From: Nemertoderma westbladi
Lineage: Eukaryota > Xenacoelomorpha > Nemertodermatida > Nemertodermatidae
Reading direction: 5' to 3'
DNA length: 64,000 nucleotides
Assembly (NCBI GenBank): GCA_032718475.1
Contig: JAUCBJ010007648.1
Coordinates: forward strand, 1-64,000
In this document: piece after piece, positions 52,890-63,667 of the stretch
Position numbering within the stretch: position 1 is the first letter of the stretch
Layout of the letters: every line of letters begins with the position of its first letter
The notes under the pieces: generated by a model
Seen by the model: only the letters and a program-made list of their open reading frames with translations
What the model was told of the DNA's origin: nothing
Database searches by the model: none
Program-made: the position numbers and the translations under genes

Positions 52890-53719
52890 CCCCGACTCAA
52901 CTGTGAAGATTTCGATCGCCTAGAATGTCTGGAAACTAAAATCACACTGTTCGCAGGAATAGCGTTTAACCCGAAAACACCATCAGCAACCCTACGTAAA
53001 CACACAACCAACATATCACGTCCAACCACACAAGTACTCGGGTCGTCAGAGGACTGCCCACACAGTATGCCTGAAATAGGATTTAGTTAAAAAAAATTGC
53101 ACGCAAAAAATGGAAGTGGATTACACCTTCTATTTAATTTACATAGAAAGTTGTGTGCCCAGGTCACCGGCGGAAACATATTAAGTTAGGGGGGGGGGGG
53201 GACCTTCTATTTGACCACAAAGATGTGAAAGAATAAATATTTTGTGGACATCTTGATGCTGTCTGTCTGTCTGTCTATTTTAATGTCTGTCTTTAGGTCT
53301 GCCATATGCTATCAGCACTAAAGAAAAAGCCACATACAAATTGTTATCTGAATTAACTTCCTATTATCAGACTAAACAAAAAATGTAAAATATAAAATAT
53401 TTTATTGACATCTTCCAGTTGTCTGTATGTCTGTCTATTTTTTGTCTGTCACTATGTCTGTGATTTGTTATGAATAAATACAAAAAAGCCACATAACAAA
53501 GACACTTTTAACTGATTTCATATAATATTGTAGGACCAATCACAGTTGTCTAACTTAACAAGATACAAGGGGGGGGGGGGGGGGGGGTAGGGTTTGGAGT
53601 GGGCCCAATGGGACAGGGACTGGGTGTTCACGCACACTGCAGTTCAGCAAGTGGTATAGAGGTGCTTGTTGGCTGCACAGGGCACAGGTACAGTCTATAC
53701 AAGCTTCGTGGAAGGACTT
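52890..53719. other. Intron sequence with poly-G tracts
   Basis: Runs of G at 53189-53201 and 53569-53587. TGTCTGTCTGTCTAT words recur at 53260-53290 and 53420-53450, suggesting an imperfect internal duplication of about 160 bp. No gene. Confidence 0.5.
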
Positions 53720-55800
53720 GTTTTGACATATACTGCAGATTACTTGGTGATTCCGGTTGATCTGTCTTCTATTTTGGAGGCCGATTGCATTCCAGCAGAA
53801 GTATTCTTCAGGAAGTATCTTCCAGAAGAATTCTTACAAAACTGAGCAACATGATACAGAACAGCATGTACTTTGGGTGTAAAATTTAGCTTTAGTCCTG
53901 TATAACTACTTAGCCGAAATTTTTCTATGTTTTCCTCATAGGAATCATTTAGTTCATGTCCAAGGCAAGTTGTTATAACTTTGTCAAATGTCTGAAATGC
54001 TTAAATATAGTTTTTGTGATCGTCAGGACAGATTGTGATAAGAATATTAATCGACTTTAGTAGCTTCCTCGACGAGTTCCTATTGAAGGATCCTCCATGG
54101 ATAGCTTGTCGTTCACCAATACATAGTTCAGCCCAACTCATTACTTCAGGCCAGACCGTTAGCAACCCATCAAACATCGTGTTCACTGGACCCATCATTA
54201 AATGGAGTTCCAGGGGTGGGCAAATATCGATGATGAGAGAATTATATCTGCTGACAGTAAGATGCTTATAGATACAGTTCCATAGTGCTTGGTTTGTCTT
54301 TATCAGCTCTGGCCTTTACTCACTTCCAGTATTTATCTTCAATGGACTTCATTGTCCTCATTTTGGCGCACTTTATACCTAGTTGAGTGCGTGCTGCATC
54401 ACACCAGCTGCATAGGTGGTTCGACCCATGCGCCATGAAACCGAGAATTAAGTTTGTAAGTTTTAGGTCAGTGGCAAACATGACGTTAGAATGATGCAGT
54501 TGCAAAAGCCGACATTTTAAGTTTTAGCCAAATCTTAAGCATATTAGTGTAACTCTATGGCACTTCAGGTGCAATGAAAATCATAAGCAGCTTCTTCACT
54601 CCAGATAGTTTCATTTGGTTAGCTGCTACTCCATCCTGATTCCTAAGATGATGTGATTCAATGACATCATTGACAATCACATCAATCACATGTTCATTGA
54701 TTCCTGGTTCAAAAACATTCAAGGCAACCTTTAGAAAAACTCCTCCATCAATTCCAATTTTGATATAACTACACTCATTCTGACATTCATTAGATAAGAA
54801 TGATAGTAACTCTGTAACATCTCTACATGAAACTGCCAGTCTTCTCTCCTTTACAAAACTTTCATTCTGACAAGCATCTTGAGATGAGTCTTTCCCAATG
54901 AATTCCATTTCAGTTAGTTTAAACATTTCATCTGCTCAATGATTCAGAGATACTATGCTATTTTTGAGATGAGGTTCAATGCTGAGCCGTCTACAGGTTG
55001 CAGTTCGAATGTATGAAGTTAGTTGAAAAGTTCTATGGTTGCTCAAACCCCTTTCATTTTGAATTTTAGAAATATCGCTTGAACTGAATAGTTGTTTCTT
55101 TATCTTAGAAGAGGTTGAATCTGTATCAGATCCTTTAATGATAACAGGAAGTGGTCGTTCTGTACTAGGTACCAACTTGACTGTCACACCATGCTTGGAT
55201 GATTCATTTATCTCATCTGCAGTTTTCCTCAAAAGAGCTTACGCAATTTTCTCCTTTGATTTTGGAGTCCCTCTATTTGTTATTAATTGCTCTAGATTCT
55301 CATTTCATGTTCCTCTGGTGCAATGATGTGGCTTTCCAACACCTATAGTTGATAAACATGATCCACAGGGTGTAATTAGTGGTGGTGGGGTTATGTGATT
55401 ACTAGACAGTGCTGAATCTGCAGTGGTGGAATTTGGCTGACTCACTATCCTGCCTGTACTAGTTGAAGCAACATCCACTGCGTCTTTTGGTTTAAAAGAC
55501 AAAACCCTTGCATGGTCACACTACACAATGAGATTTGGAGAGCCTGAAATCTCGTAAATTGAGATTTTTCACTGATTATGGAATAGTGAAACCTCTGGAT
55601 CTTCTTATAAAATTTTCCCTTATCGTATTCTGATACGCCAATCATTACTATTATAGCCTTCCTTAAATCCACACCGAGACTACCGGTTAAACTCCTATCC
55701 AGGAGAACCTGGAGAAGAAACCGACGATTATTACGGCCTCTGCATGATGGGCCTGGAGAAACAACTGACTTCGAGTTCGACAAACCACTCATAGCAGACC
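53720..55800 (-). pseudogene. Decayed multi-domain gene, probably transposon-derived (unnamed family)
   Basis: A chain of minus-strand segments in shifting frames reads as one protein: DLRKAIIVMIGVSEYDKGKF, ARVLSFKPKDAVDVASTS, CGSCLSTIGVGKPHHCTRGT, RPLPVIIKG, IKIGIDGGVFLKVALNVF, MKLSGVKKLLMIFIAPEVP, MFATDLKLTNLILGFMAHGS with HLCSWCDA, LGPVNTMFDGLLTVWPEV / HGGSFNRNSSRKLLK, and LNFTPKVHAVLYHVAQFC. I know this layout (CxxCL..IGxGxPHxC, DGG-F-K, LGPVN, KVH) from uncharacterised proteins abundant in cnidarian and other invertebrate genomes, presumably mobile. At least four frameshifts or stops break it. It lies within pappalysin intron 1 on the same strand. Confidence 0.7.
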
Positions 55801-56146
55801 CAACAACAATGACAAAACTGATGACGACTGTGTTATGGTACTACCACGCCATATCACATGCAAAAATAACTCTATTATCTGCTTTGATGCAACAAGCATC
55901 AAATTAATTTACTCTGATTGAACAAACGTAATCAGATCTCACCAACCTTAATGAAATCTCAAAGGAAAAGGGGGTGTCAGAGCCCTATACTATATGTATT
56001 GATTCTAACGATAACAGTATTGCTATATTGGATGAATGAATATATTACATTTACATGTGATGGAGGATTATTGAATTCGATTTTTTGTATAAATTAATAT
56101 TATTAAAAAATATATCATAAATTGACCTATGGACATTTAAACTAAC

Positions 56147-56477
56147 CAATAATAGTGCTGTATTGCATTTGACCTCCTTCAGGTCGAACCCAAATATCAA
56201 CTGTAAAATTATTACCAGGTATGTCAACACCGCGAACATTAACTTTCAGTACAGCCTCCTGTTTGTGGCCGGAGAAGTATACTGCATTACTGTAGCTATC
56301 AGACTCCTCATCATCACCCTCATTGGGATCGTAGGCAATCGTGCTTCGTCTCACACGCCTGTGGTGTTTATGACATCTTGTTGTTGAGACACAACTTCCG
56401 GTTGCACTACTGGCGTCTAAGTATTGCAACTCCACAATGAAGATAATGTTAATAACTAAAATACCAATCCATAACAT
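56147..56477 (-). CDS. PAPPA: Pappalysin exon 1 (signal peptide, propeptide, LamG start)
   Basis: Start ATG at 56477; donor ATTG|GTTAGT at 56147, phase 1. The N-terminus MLWIGILVINIIFIVEL is a hydrophobic signal peptide, fitting a secreted enzyme. CHKHHRRVRRS contains a furin-type RRVRR site, consistent with a propeptide as in vertebrate PAPPA. Then come an acidic stretch, NAVYFSGHKQEAVLKVNV and NNFTVDIWVRPEGGQMQYST, matching the FSGRxExLxLxA...FTLQVWLRAEGGQ strand pattern of the PAPPA LamG-like domain. This is the first of twelve exons (56147-56477, 51681-51824, 48682-48920, 48069-48283, 47419-47601, 46727-46990, 36477-36652, 35397-35558, 25466-25629, 25111-25384, 24468-24686, 24202-24319) totalling 2489 coding bases; vertebrate PAPPA is about 1600 residues, so roughly half is present. 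PAPPA versus PAPPA2 orthology is not resolved. Confidence 0.9.
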
Positions 56478-57644
56478 CGCGATATAGGTGGTGATGACGC
56501 ACTTCCTGGAATTATTGTAAGAATCTCCGGATGTTCGGTTTATGGATAAGTTATCTTCGATGCTAATTCGAGCGGGGGATATGATAAACTGGTTGTTGGC
56601 TGCACCACGCTGCAGATTGCATTATCATCGACCGTCGCTGAAAAATCGGAGAAATTTGGATTTCAAGATCGAAAACATGTTAATTAGTTACAGAGTGAAA
56701 AAAAAAAAAAGTATTCTTTTTAAATAACAGTTTATACATAATTCTTTAATATGATAATTATTTTATTATTTAATACTAGTGGATCATAACTAACGTTTTG
56801 TCTCTCGAACATTTAGTTAATATAGTATACTTATCATACATAATCATGTAATTAATATTAATGATGATGTATCAAATTTCATTAATTCAGGTTTATTAGT
56901 ATCATTATCATTGCTATCTATCTATACAGTGATAAATAAACATTGTTTCAGTGCAAAGTAGATTGACCTTTCATCACCCCAAATAATATCAGAAGGTAGA
57001 TAAGGTAGCTAGAAATGATGACTGGATTTCGTTGTAGAATATTTTATTTTATTTGGTGTTGGGATATATTGATTTATTCTTAAATATAGGCGGGATTTAT
57101 TCTGCCTGCCATCACTATCCTCAAACAGATCAGCTACTTAGAGAAAAGCATTTCATCCATTAACACTACAAAAACGTCAAAATGACACTAACGTTTCTAA
57201 TGCAGATGAAATGAAACTACGTGCCTAGCCTACATATTGGGGTCTCGTTTTGTCTTTGCAGAGGTAGCCAACAGTTGTGTGGCCAATATATATGCCCTAC
57301 AATCAAACAGGGGTCAATGGAGGATATATTAACTATCCAGTATATGTCTTTAGCCTCCAGCAGGATGTCACTATCCAATAATATACCAGTATATGTGACC
57401 TTAAACTAATTATATATGTAGTTGTTAATTCAGTTCTCCAATTTTGGTGGAGTTCCATTAGTCTCACTGTAGTCTCACCACTTCACTATTGCATGAATTT
57501 TGACGTCTATGATGTCATGTCCAATCTGTTTCTCAAACGCCAATTTTGCTGTTTTTTTTACCTTAGGACATTCTGCATTCCATTTCCAGAAAGCCTAATT
57601 GCACAGAAAACCGCTAACAACATATATATTTTTAAATCCAAGCA
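56478..57644. other. Upstream region of the pappalysin gene
   Basis: No TATA box or other core element could be assigned with confidence. AT-rich, no other gene seen. Confidence 0.4.
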
Positions 57645-58160
57645 TGACCTACTATAGATTCGACCCGCCAAGCTGCTGCAAAGCCCCAAAATTTAGTGGG
57701 CCAGTTATTTCTCTTATATAGAACCCCTGAAACAATAGGTCTAGCGCGTCGAAAGTACTTGTCCCTAACTAAAATTATGTTCTCTTTCAGATGAGACAAA
57801 TAAAAATTTAATATATCCATAGTAGTTTTCGAGATATGAGGAGTTCCTGGCACCCATACCATATCAGCACTTTTCGGAATTGATAAAATTACTCAAAATA
57901 CAAGCATCACCTTTCAAGACTTTGGTATAACCATTAAACCATATTATGCTTTTTTGGTTAGTCGAATTAATTAATTATTAGTAATCGAAAGCGAAATTAG
58001 AATAAAATCTTCATTGTTTATTTTATAATAGACACTAAAAGAGCACCAAAATTACAAGTAGCTCGACATTTTCAAATAGCCAACAGTGGTAATTTGGCCA
58101 TATAGTTTGGCTTCTGAGGTTTTATAATGTGCCGATTTTATTGGCAAGGTTTATAAAATT
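57645..58160. repeat. Inverted arm, left
   Basis: Inverse copy, with about 15-20 percent visible divergence, of 63129-63620. Shared words on plus: CGACCCGCCAAGCTGCTGCA at about 57660, CTTGTCCCTAACTAAAATTA at about 57760 and GCTTCTGAGGTTTTATAATG at about 58108. The minus-strand open frame here mirrors the plus-strand frame at 63389-63667; I see no known protein in either. Confidence 0.88.
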
Positions 58161-59692
58161 GTGGTATTTTCAAAAATGAGCAATGTTTCAGTCGAAAATT
58201 CTAAGTGCCAACCAGTGCACTTCTATTTCAGTACTGCAGGACTCTGGTACTGGTGCGGTTATGTAGTGAATTTTTCAGTATGTGGTATTTGCAATGCACT
58301 GCACTACTGCGTTAGGCATTACATTACTGCTGAGTGCTGACTGAATTATGCTGTTACTGTGTTAGGCATCAATGCCTTATCATTATTACATTACCTGATT
58401 ACTTGTGTTTATTTGACTATTTATTATCACCATCACCTCTCTCTACACTGACTGGCAGCCACGGGCACGGGGCCCTAATCTAATCTGGACATTGAAGCTA
58501 CTGCTGGACTTGGGGGTTGGGGGGCCGGCCGGTTAAAGAACCATCATGCTAGGTTTATTCTCCTGCCTAAACCAGCGGAACTCCTATCTGAATCCCCCGA
58601 AGACATATCGGCCCTTTCGGAGGATGTCAAGAAAGACAATATGGGTGGCCATCTTAAGGGGGGGGTTCACTAATTGACCTTCAAATGTAATTTTCTTGTG
58701 GTGGTAGTTTACATTTGTCCAGTTTGTTAGATATTATGTATAACTGTGAAGGATAGATAAAATTTTTTTTTTTTTTAATTTTTTTTTCCAAATTCGAATT
58801 TTTTGCCTAATTAGCATAATTTATGCAAAAATAATTCAAAATGTAAAGGATATTTTATGGGTGGATCTCTGATGTCCAAATTTTGAGAACACATAGCCAA
58901 TGGGATCCTCTACAAGTTGTATTCACAAAATTTTGATATCTTGTATCGTTCAAAAGTTATTTGGGAAAAATTAAATTTGAGCCACCAATTTGGCAATTTT
59001 AACCAAATTTGGGTAGTTTTTGTTGAATTTTGGTGTATATTTCGGCCACTAATAACTTTAAACAAAATCTGTGAATACAAACTGTGGAGAGAAGTATTAT
59101 GATCACCCCTGCCAAATTTCAGCACCGTACGATTATTTTTGCCAAAGCCTTTGCATTTTGAAATTTAAAAAGTTGATTTCTTTTAAAACGCATTTGAAAT
59201 ATGAGAAGCAAAATTTCAGTAAAAATTGTTTTTCTCAAGACAAACTTTGTTCTAACTTTTGAACGGATGGTTGGATTTTGATCATTCAAACGGTTTTAGA
59301 TTCAACATTGCAAGCAGATAAGATGAAAAGCATAAAATATTAATTTGCATTACATAAAACGTGAGGGCCTCTTCTACCATTAAAATTGTCTGTCATTGCG
59401 TCCGTTCATGTGATTCCGTCCATCTGTCCGCAATTACTTACTACCTATGATCTCTACAACTATACGTCTGAGAGAGCTGGGATGTTGGCTACCCCCACTA
59501 AACCGATGCTTGCGAAGGTTTTAGGCTATATAAAATATATTTATGAGTAGGCCTAATATATTTACAGTTTTCAAACATTTCAACTGCTGTACCTTGAGTA
59601 TGAGCAACTATGCAAAAATTGCTAATATAATTTCAATGAGTTGAGTATAGGTAATACAACAACAAAACTTTCAGTTTACAACTATCAGTATA

Positions 59693-61525
59693 CTAAAATC
59701 CTCCAGGGGAATAGTCAGCCTTGTCGGTCACAATCCGTTTCTTCGATGACGGTTTCCTTGTGGCACTCTTTCGTTGTCTCTTCATATTCTTTTCTGATAC
59801 GCGTTGTTCTAGAATCCCGTCATCTTCTTCGAGATTGAGTTTTCTCAAAATGAGCTGCTCTGATGATGCCCCACGGTTGTGTTCTAACACTGTATACGCC
59901 ACGTGGAACATCAGTGTGGTCAGGCCGACAAATTTGTCCTTCGTACACCGAGTCCAAAGTCGCGAATGAAGTGACTCATTCCGGTTTTGAGTGGCACCCG
60001 GTATGCACCGTGATATTAGATCATACGATGCAAGTCGTTCATATAATGGGAGGATATATACCAAGTCGCATTGCTTGATAATCGAGGGAGCCTTGTATTT
60101 GCGGTCGCCATTCTTATATTTACACCATTTATCAATGGGACACTTCCTGTGCCGTTTTGCAATTGAGGATCCATAGTCACAGTAGTGGTGTACTGCAGCA
60201 ACTATCTCAGTTTGAATGGTTTTTATCAGTTTATTTTTATCTCTAGCAGATATATTCTTTATATCAACTCCCTTGATGTTAGACACTACAGTGTTACGAT
60301 AATATGATGCCAGCTGGGTACATCTAACTAGTGTTAACCCACCCTTACCTCCGAGTTTATTATCTTTTCGAATCTTGGATAATCCTTTATACACTCGTTT
60401 TGAGATGTGATTTAGACACTCTCGCTTTTCTACAGTTATTGCTTCAGCCTGATACGGATTAGCTTCCAGAATACTTTTCATTACGCTACTGTCTCCATCT
60501 GATATTATTTGAGCATATATCAAATTGTTATTTTCAACAGAGCGGTTGAAGAGCTTTACAGCCAGATAAGGCTCCATCGAACCACTAGATCCACTATAAG
60601 TAATCCCGCAATCATGATCTGCCACATTGTCAGCAGAACAACCTGAGTTCTCAGAAGTATCTGAATCATCATCAACTGGAGAACCTGAGCTGTCAGAATC
60701 ATCTGAGTCATCATCAATAGGAGAACCTGAGCTGTCAGAATCATCTGAGTCATCATCAATAGGAGAACCTGAGCTGTCAGAATCATCTGAGTCACTAGAA
60801 TCTTCAGTATTGTCATCATCATCTGTACTGTTACGTTTTCTTGAGCTGCATACGTTGCAGTACTTTGAACATACATCAAAGTCTAGGATATGTCCAGTTT
60901 CTTCCGATATTATAAAGGAAACGCCATAGAGTGACTTATGACCACGACGCATCCACGTCCCATCAAATGAAATAGCAATTTCCCTATTTGTCTCCATCAG
61001 TGCGCAGTTACGAGCATTGGCGCGGGCAATAGCAACCGTAATGTTGGAAATAGTTTTCACATGTTTCATCCAAGGCATCTTACCAATTGGTGATGGCAAA
61101 CTCATGAGCCGGGAAAAGGTTTTAGCCTGTCCTTGTGTGCCCCCAACGCATAGCCAGGCCAACACGGATCGGAGGTTTATATCTGCAGTTTTTCGCCCTT
61201 TAGTTCCTACTGGTGCCGGGCATTTGTTCCCTGTGTCTAGTGTCTTTTCCCATCCACAGAAATTGCAATGTGCTTTGTAACTAGAATAATAACCGGAGCA
61301 GATAACCGGAGAGATGGAAACATCACTTGAATCACATTTGGTATGGCTTGAAATTATCAAGTCCTTCAAACATTCCTTACTAATGAATGTGTAGCCGCTA
61401 AATTTTCCTTGAGAAGGTATAGTTTGCAACTTAGCTGCTATCCATGATGGTTGGTGTTTCTTCGCAACTTCAGATGAATGCGTGCCAAGGAATCCTGACC
61501 GCTTTCGCTTGCCATATTTTGGCAT
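59693..61525 (-). CDS. Kolobok-like transposase
   Basis: 610 residues, no stop or frameshift. The N-terminus is basic (MPKYGKRKRS). A zinc-type CNFCGW at about 87-92 is followed by TKGRKTADINLR. The DDE core reads AISFDGTWMRRGHKSLYGVS (first Asp), ILDFDVCSKYCNVCSS, ETGHILDFD, then, after an insertion, GSSGSMEP, YAQIISDGDSSVMKSI (second Asp), ECLNHISKRV, HRKCP...WCKYKNG and GATQNRNESLHSRLW (catalytic Glu). This matches the Mutator-like transposase domain used by Kolobok elements. An acidic Ser/Asp insertion of about 70 residues with three 14-residue repeats (SGSPIDDDSDDSDS) splits the domain between the first Asp and GSSGSMEP. A lysine/arginine-rich tail can act in nuclear import. Confidence 0.88.
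   Translation of the reverse strand: MPKYGKRKRSGFLGTHSSEVAKKHQPSWIAAKLQTIPSQGKFSGYTFISKECLKDLIISSHTKCDSSDVSISPVICSGYYSSYKAHCNFCGWEKTLDTGNKCPAPVGTKGRKTADINLRSVLAWLCVGGTQGQAKTFSRLMSLPSPIGKMPWMKHVKTISNITVAIARANARNCALMETNREIAISFDGTWMRRGHKSLYGVSFIISEETGHILDFDVCSKYCNVCSSRKRNSTDDDDNTEDSSDSDDSDSSGSPIDDDSDDSDSSGSPIDDDSDDSDSSGSPVDDDSDTSENSGCSADNVADHDCGITYSGSSGSMEPYLAVKLFNRSVENNNLIYAQIISDGDSSVMKSILEANPYQAEAITVEKRECLNHISKRVYKGLSKIRKDNKLGGKGGLTLVRCTQLASYYRNTVVSNIKGVDIKNISARDKNKLIKTIQTEIVAAVHHYCDYGSSIAKRHRKCPIDKWCKYKNGDRKYKAPSIIKQCDLVYILPLYERLASYDLISRCIPGATQNRNESLHSRLWTRCTKDKFVGLTTLMFHVAYTVLEHNRGASSEQLILRKLNLEEDDGILEQRVSEKNMKRQRKSATRKPSSKKRIVTDKADYSPGGF
60640..60800 (-). repeat. 42-bp in-frame repeat within the transposase
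   Basis: Three near-identical 42-bp units (GAACCTGAGCTGTCAGAATC on plus at 60681, 60723 and 60765) encode the acidic SGSPIDDDSDDSDS repeat. Confidence 0.9.
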
Positions 61526-62379
61526 AATATTATGGTTTCTGCAGTTCTATACAGCAGCAGACAGGCTGAATCACAGATTGTTTGTAGGCCTACTGGTACC
61601 CATGCAGTTTACTATTTATCCTACTCAACTAATCAGTTTAAATTTCCCGCCAATTACATTTACCATATAAAAAAAACTGTACCATCAAGGTACTGTAACA
61701 TTGTGAAAACGTTAGACACACGGAATACGGATTACGATGACTAATTTTAAATTAATAGGCGCGCTGCGATACATACATAGGTCGAAACTATTGGCTATAA
61801 ACTTTGAACGGAATTAGCTATTGAAAAACGGAGTTCAGTTTCGAAATCCTTGATAAAAATTGGTTCTAACTGGAAATTAAAAAAAAATTAGTTTTTTTTT
61901 TCCCAATTAGTGAACCCCCCCCTTAACAGTATTCGCTTCTTACAGTCTTGGATTTAATAGACAAAGGTTATTGATACATAATAGATACGCTGAGATAAAT
62001 TAATATTACGACTTCATTATAATGAGAAACTGATATTATTTAGGGGAATTATTATTAACTGTCCTGGAATATAATAGTGTCGTTTAATGATTTGAGGAAC
62101 TGCTACTTTATTTTACTCTACTCTACTATGTGTTTATGTGTTTGATGCGGAATTAAGAGATTCATATTCAGTTACTACCGTAATCCTGAGTTACCGGTAC
62201 GTTTAACCCTATCTGATATCTGGCCCGCGCTATATTACTACAGTACTTACTGTAATTGGCCTGTTGGTTATAAGGGGGAGCCTAAGGGGGAGGGGGAGGG
62301 TTATTTTAAATTACAAAAATAAATTAAAATTAAATTTTGATGGTAAAACAGGGTAAACTTGTTAAAAATATTTTCTGGC

Positions 62380-63125
62380 AATGTATCAATCATTTTTGGT
62401 GCTATTTTGGCCCCCCAGGACGACAAGTACAAGTAAAAATTGTCACACTAAACAGTTTGTGTTTGGTTTGATAATTCTAAACGTATAGGCCTACCGGTTT
62501 TAGAGAAAGCTGATCGCGATGAAAGTAGTGCAATCCAATTTTGCTGCCATTTTGTGCTCCAGAACGAAAAGTACAAGTAGCAACAATTTGAAATTGTTAA
62601 ATTTGGCGTTTGGTTTGGTAATTCTGAAACTATACTGGTTTTTGGTTTTCAAAGCCGCTAATAACGATACGACTCGATAAAAATAATTCGTGGTAACGCA
62701 ACTATCGTTTTTCGTGTTAGTCTGGTGGGACTAAAAATGCAAGTAGCATAAAATTTCAAACGGCAAAAATCAAATTTGGTTGGATGGATAATACGATATT
62801 TATGAGTGTCATATTCGTGATCAGCATCCCCAAAAAACCCCAAATGTTATAAAATCAGGTTGATTTGGTAATGATTTTTCATTATGAAAGTTGTGCTATT
62901 TGTAATTTTTGTGCCGTACCTTGACACGTATCCAAAAGATAGCGGTAATCAACAAGGTGCGATATTTTTGAATGTCATATTCGTGATCAGCATCCCACAA
63001 AAACCACATGGTCATAAAATCAATTTCAGTATCAATTTGAAAATCAAATAAAATAAAAAATCAATCAATAACAACATGCCTATGTTTTTAAATTACAAAA
63101 CTTTTCGATATGTTTGATGTAGAGG
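62380..63125. repeat. Degenerate tandem repeat of about 130-170 bp
   Basis: Recurring words GTACAAGTA(AA/GC)AA near 62425 and 62570, TTTGGTTTG(A/G)TAATTCT near 62466 and 62612, and GTCATATTCGTGATCAGCAT near 62809 and 62975 show several decayed units related to the sequence of the inverted arm (GCAAGTAGC..AAATTT). Confidence 0.7.
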
Positions 63126-63128
63126 AAT

Positions 63129-63620
63129 AAACCTTTCCAATGAAATCAGCACATTCTAAAACCTCAGTAGCCAAACTGTATGGCCAATTAACCCCGTTTG
63201 AAAAATGTGCTACTTGCACTTTTGGTGCTCTCTTAGTATCTATTGATAAAAAAATGAAAATTTTGCTTCTAATCTTGCTTTCGATCACTAATGAATTCAA
63301 CAAACCAAAAAAGCATAGTATAGTTTCATGGTTATACCAAAGTCGTTGAAGGGTGTTGTATTTTGTGTAATTTTATCAATTCCGAAAGGTGTTGATATGG
63401 TATGGGTGCCAGGAATGCCTCATATCTCGAAAACTACTGGAGCTATTAACTTTTTATTTGTCTCATCTGAAAGAAGATATAATTTTAGTTAGGGACAAGA
63501 CAAGTACTTTCGACGCGCTAGACATATTGTTTCCGGGGTTCTATCTAAGAGAAATAACTGGCCCACTAAATTTAGGGGCTTTGCAGCAGCTTGGCGGGTC
63601 TATAATAGGTCATGATCCAA
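63129..63620. repeat. Inverted arm, right
   Basis: Inverse of 57645-58160. It contains an open plus frame (63389-63667) including FYLSHLKEDIILVRDKTS and LREITGPLNLGALQQLGG, preserved in part in the left arm. No family recognised; may be a remnant of the host element of this palindrome. Confidence 0.88.
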
Positions 63621-63667
63621 GCGCCAACACATTCACCAATCCTGCAATATTGCTTTATCCTGTGTAG

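Larger units (their letters stand above)
58654..61926 (-). mobile_element. Kolobok-like DNA transposon, apparently intact
   Basis: Ends are perfect 19-bp inverted repeats GGGGGGGGTTCACTAATTG (58658-58676, and inverse 61904-61922) flanked on both sides by TTAA (58654-58657, 61923-61926). TTAA target duplications with G-rich termini and a transposase of the Mutator-like-domain family fit the Kolobok superfamily; piggyBac shares TTAA but its transposase is different. The element is 3265 bp with one open frame of 610 codons and poly-T/poly-A-rich subterminal regions. It is inserted between the two inverted arms. Confidence 0.87.

Noticed and set aside
52460-52906. 148-codon open frame of 14-residue repeats
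   Set aside because: Pure consequence of a 42-bp tandem repeat without stops in one frame; no coding context.
59693-61525. piggyBac identity for the TTAA-flanked transposon
   Set aside because: The protein lacks piggyBac motifs and instead shows SFDGTW, GSSGSME, DGDSS and TQNRNES motifs of the Mutator-like/Kolobok transposase domain.
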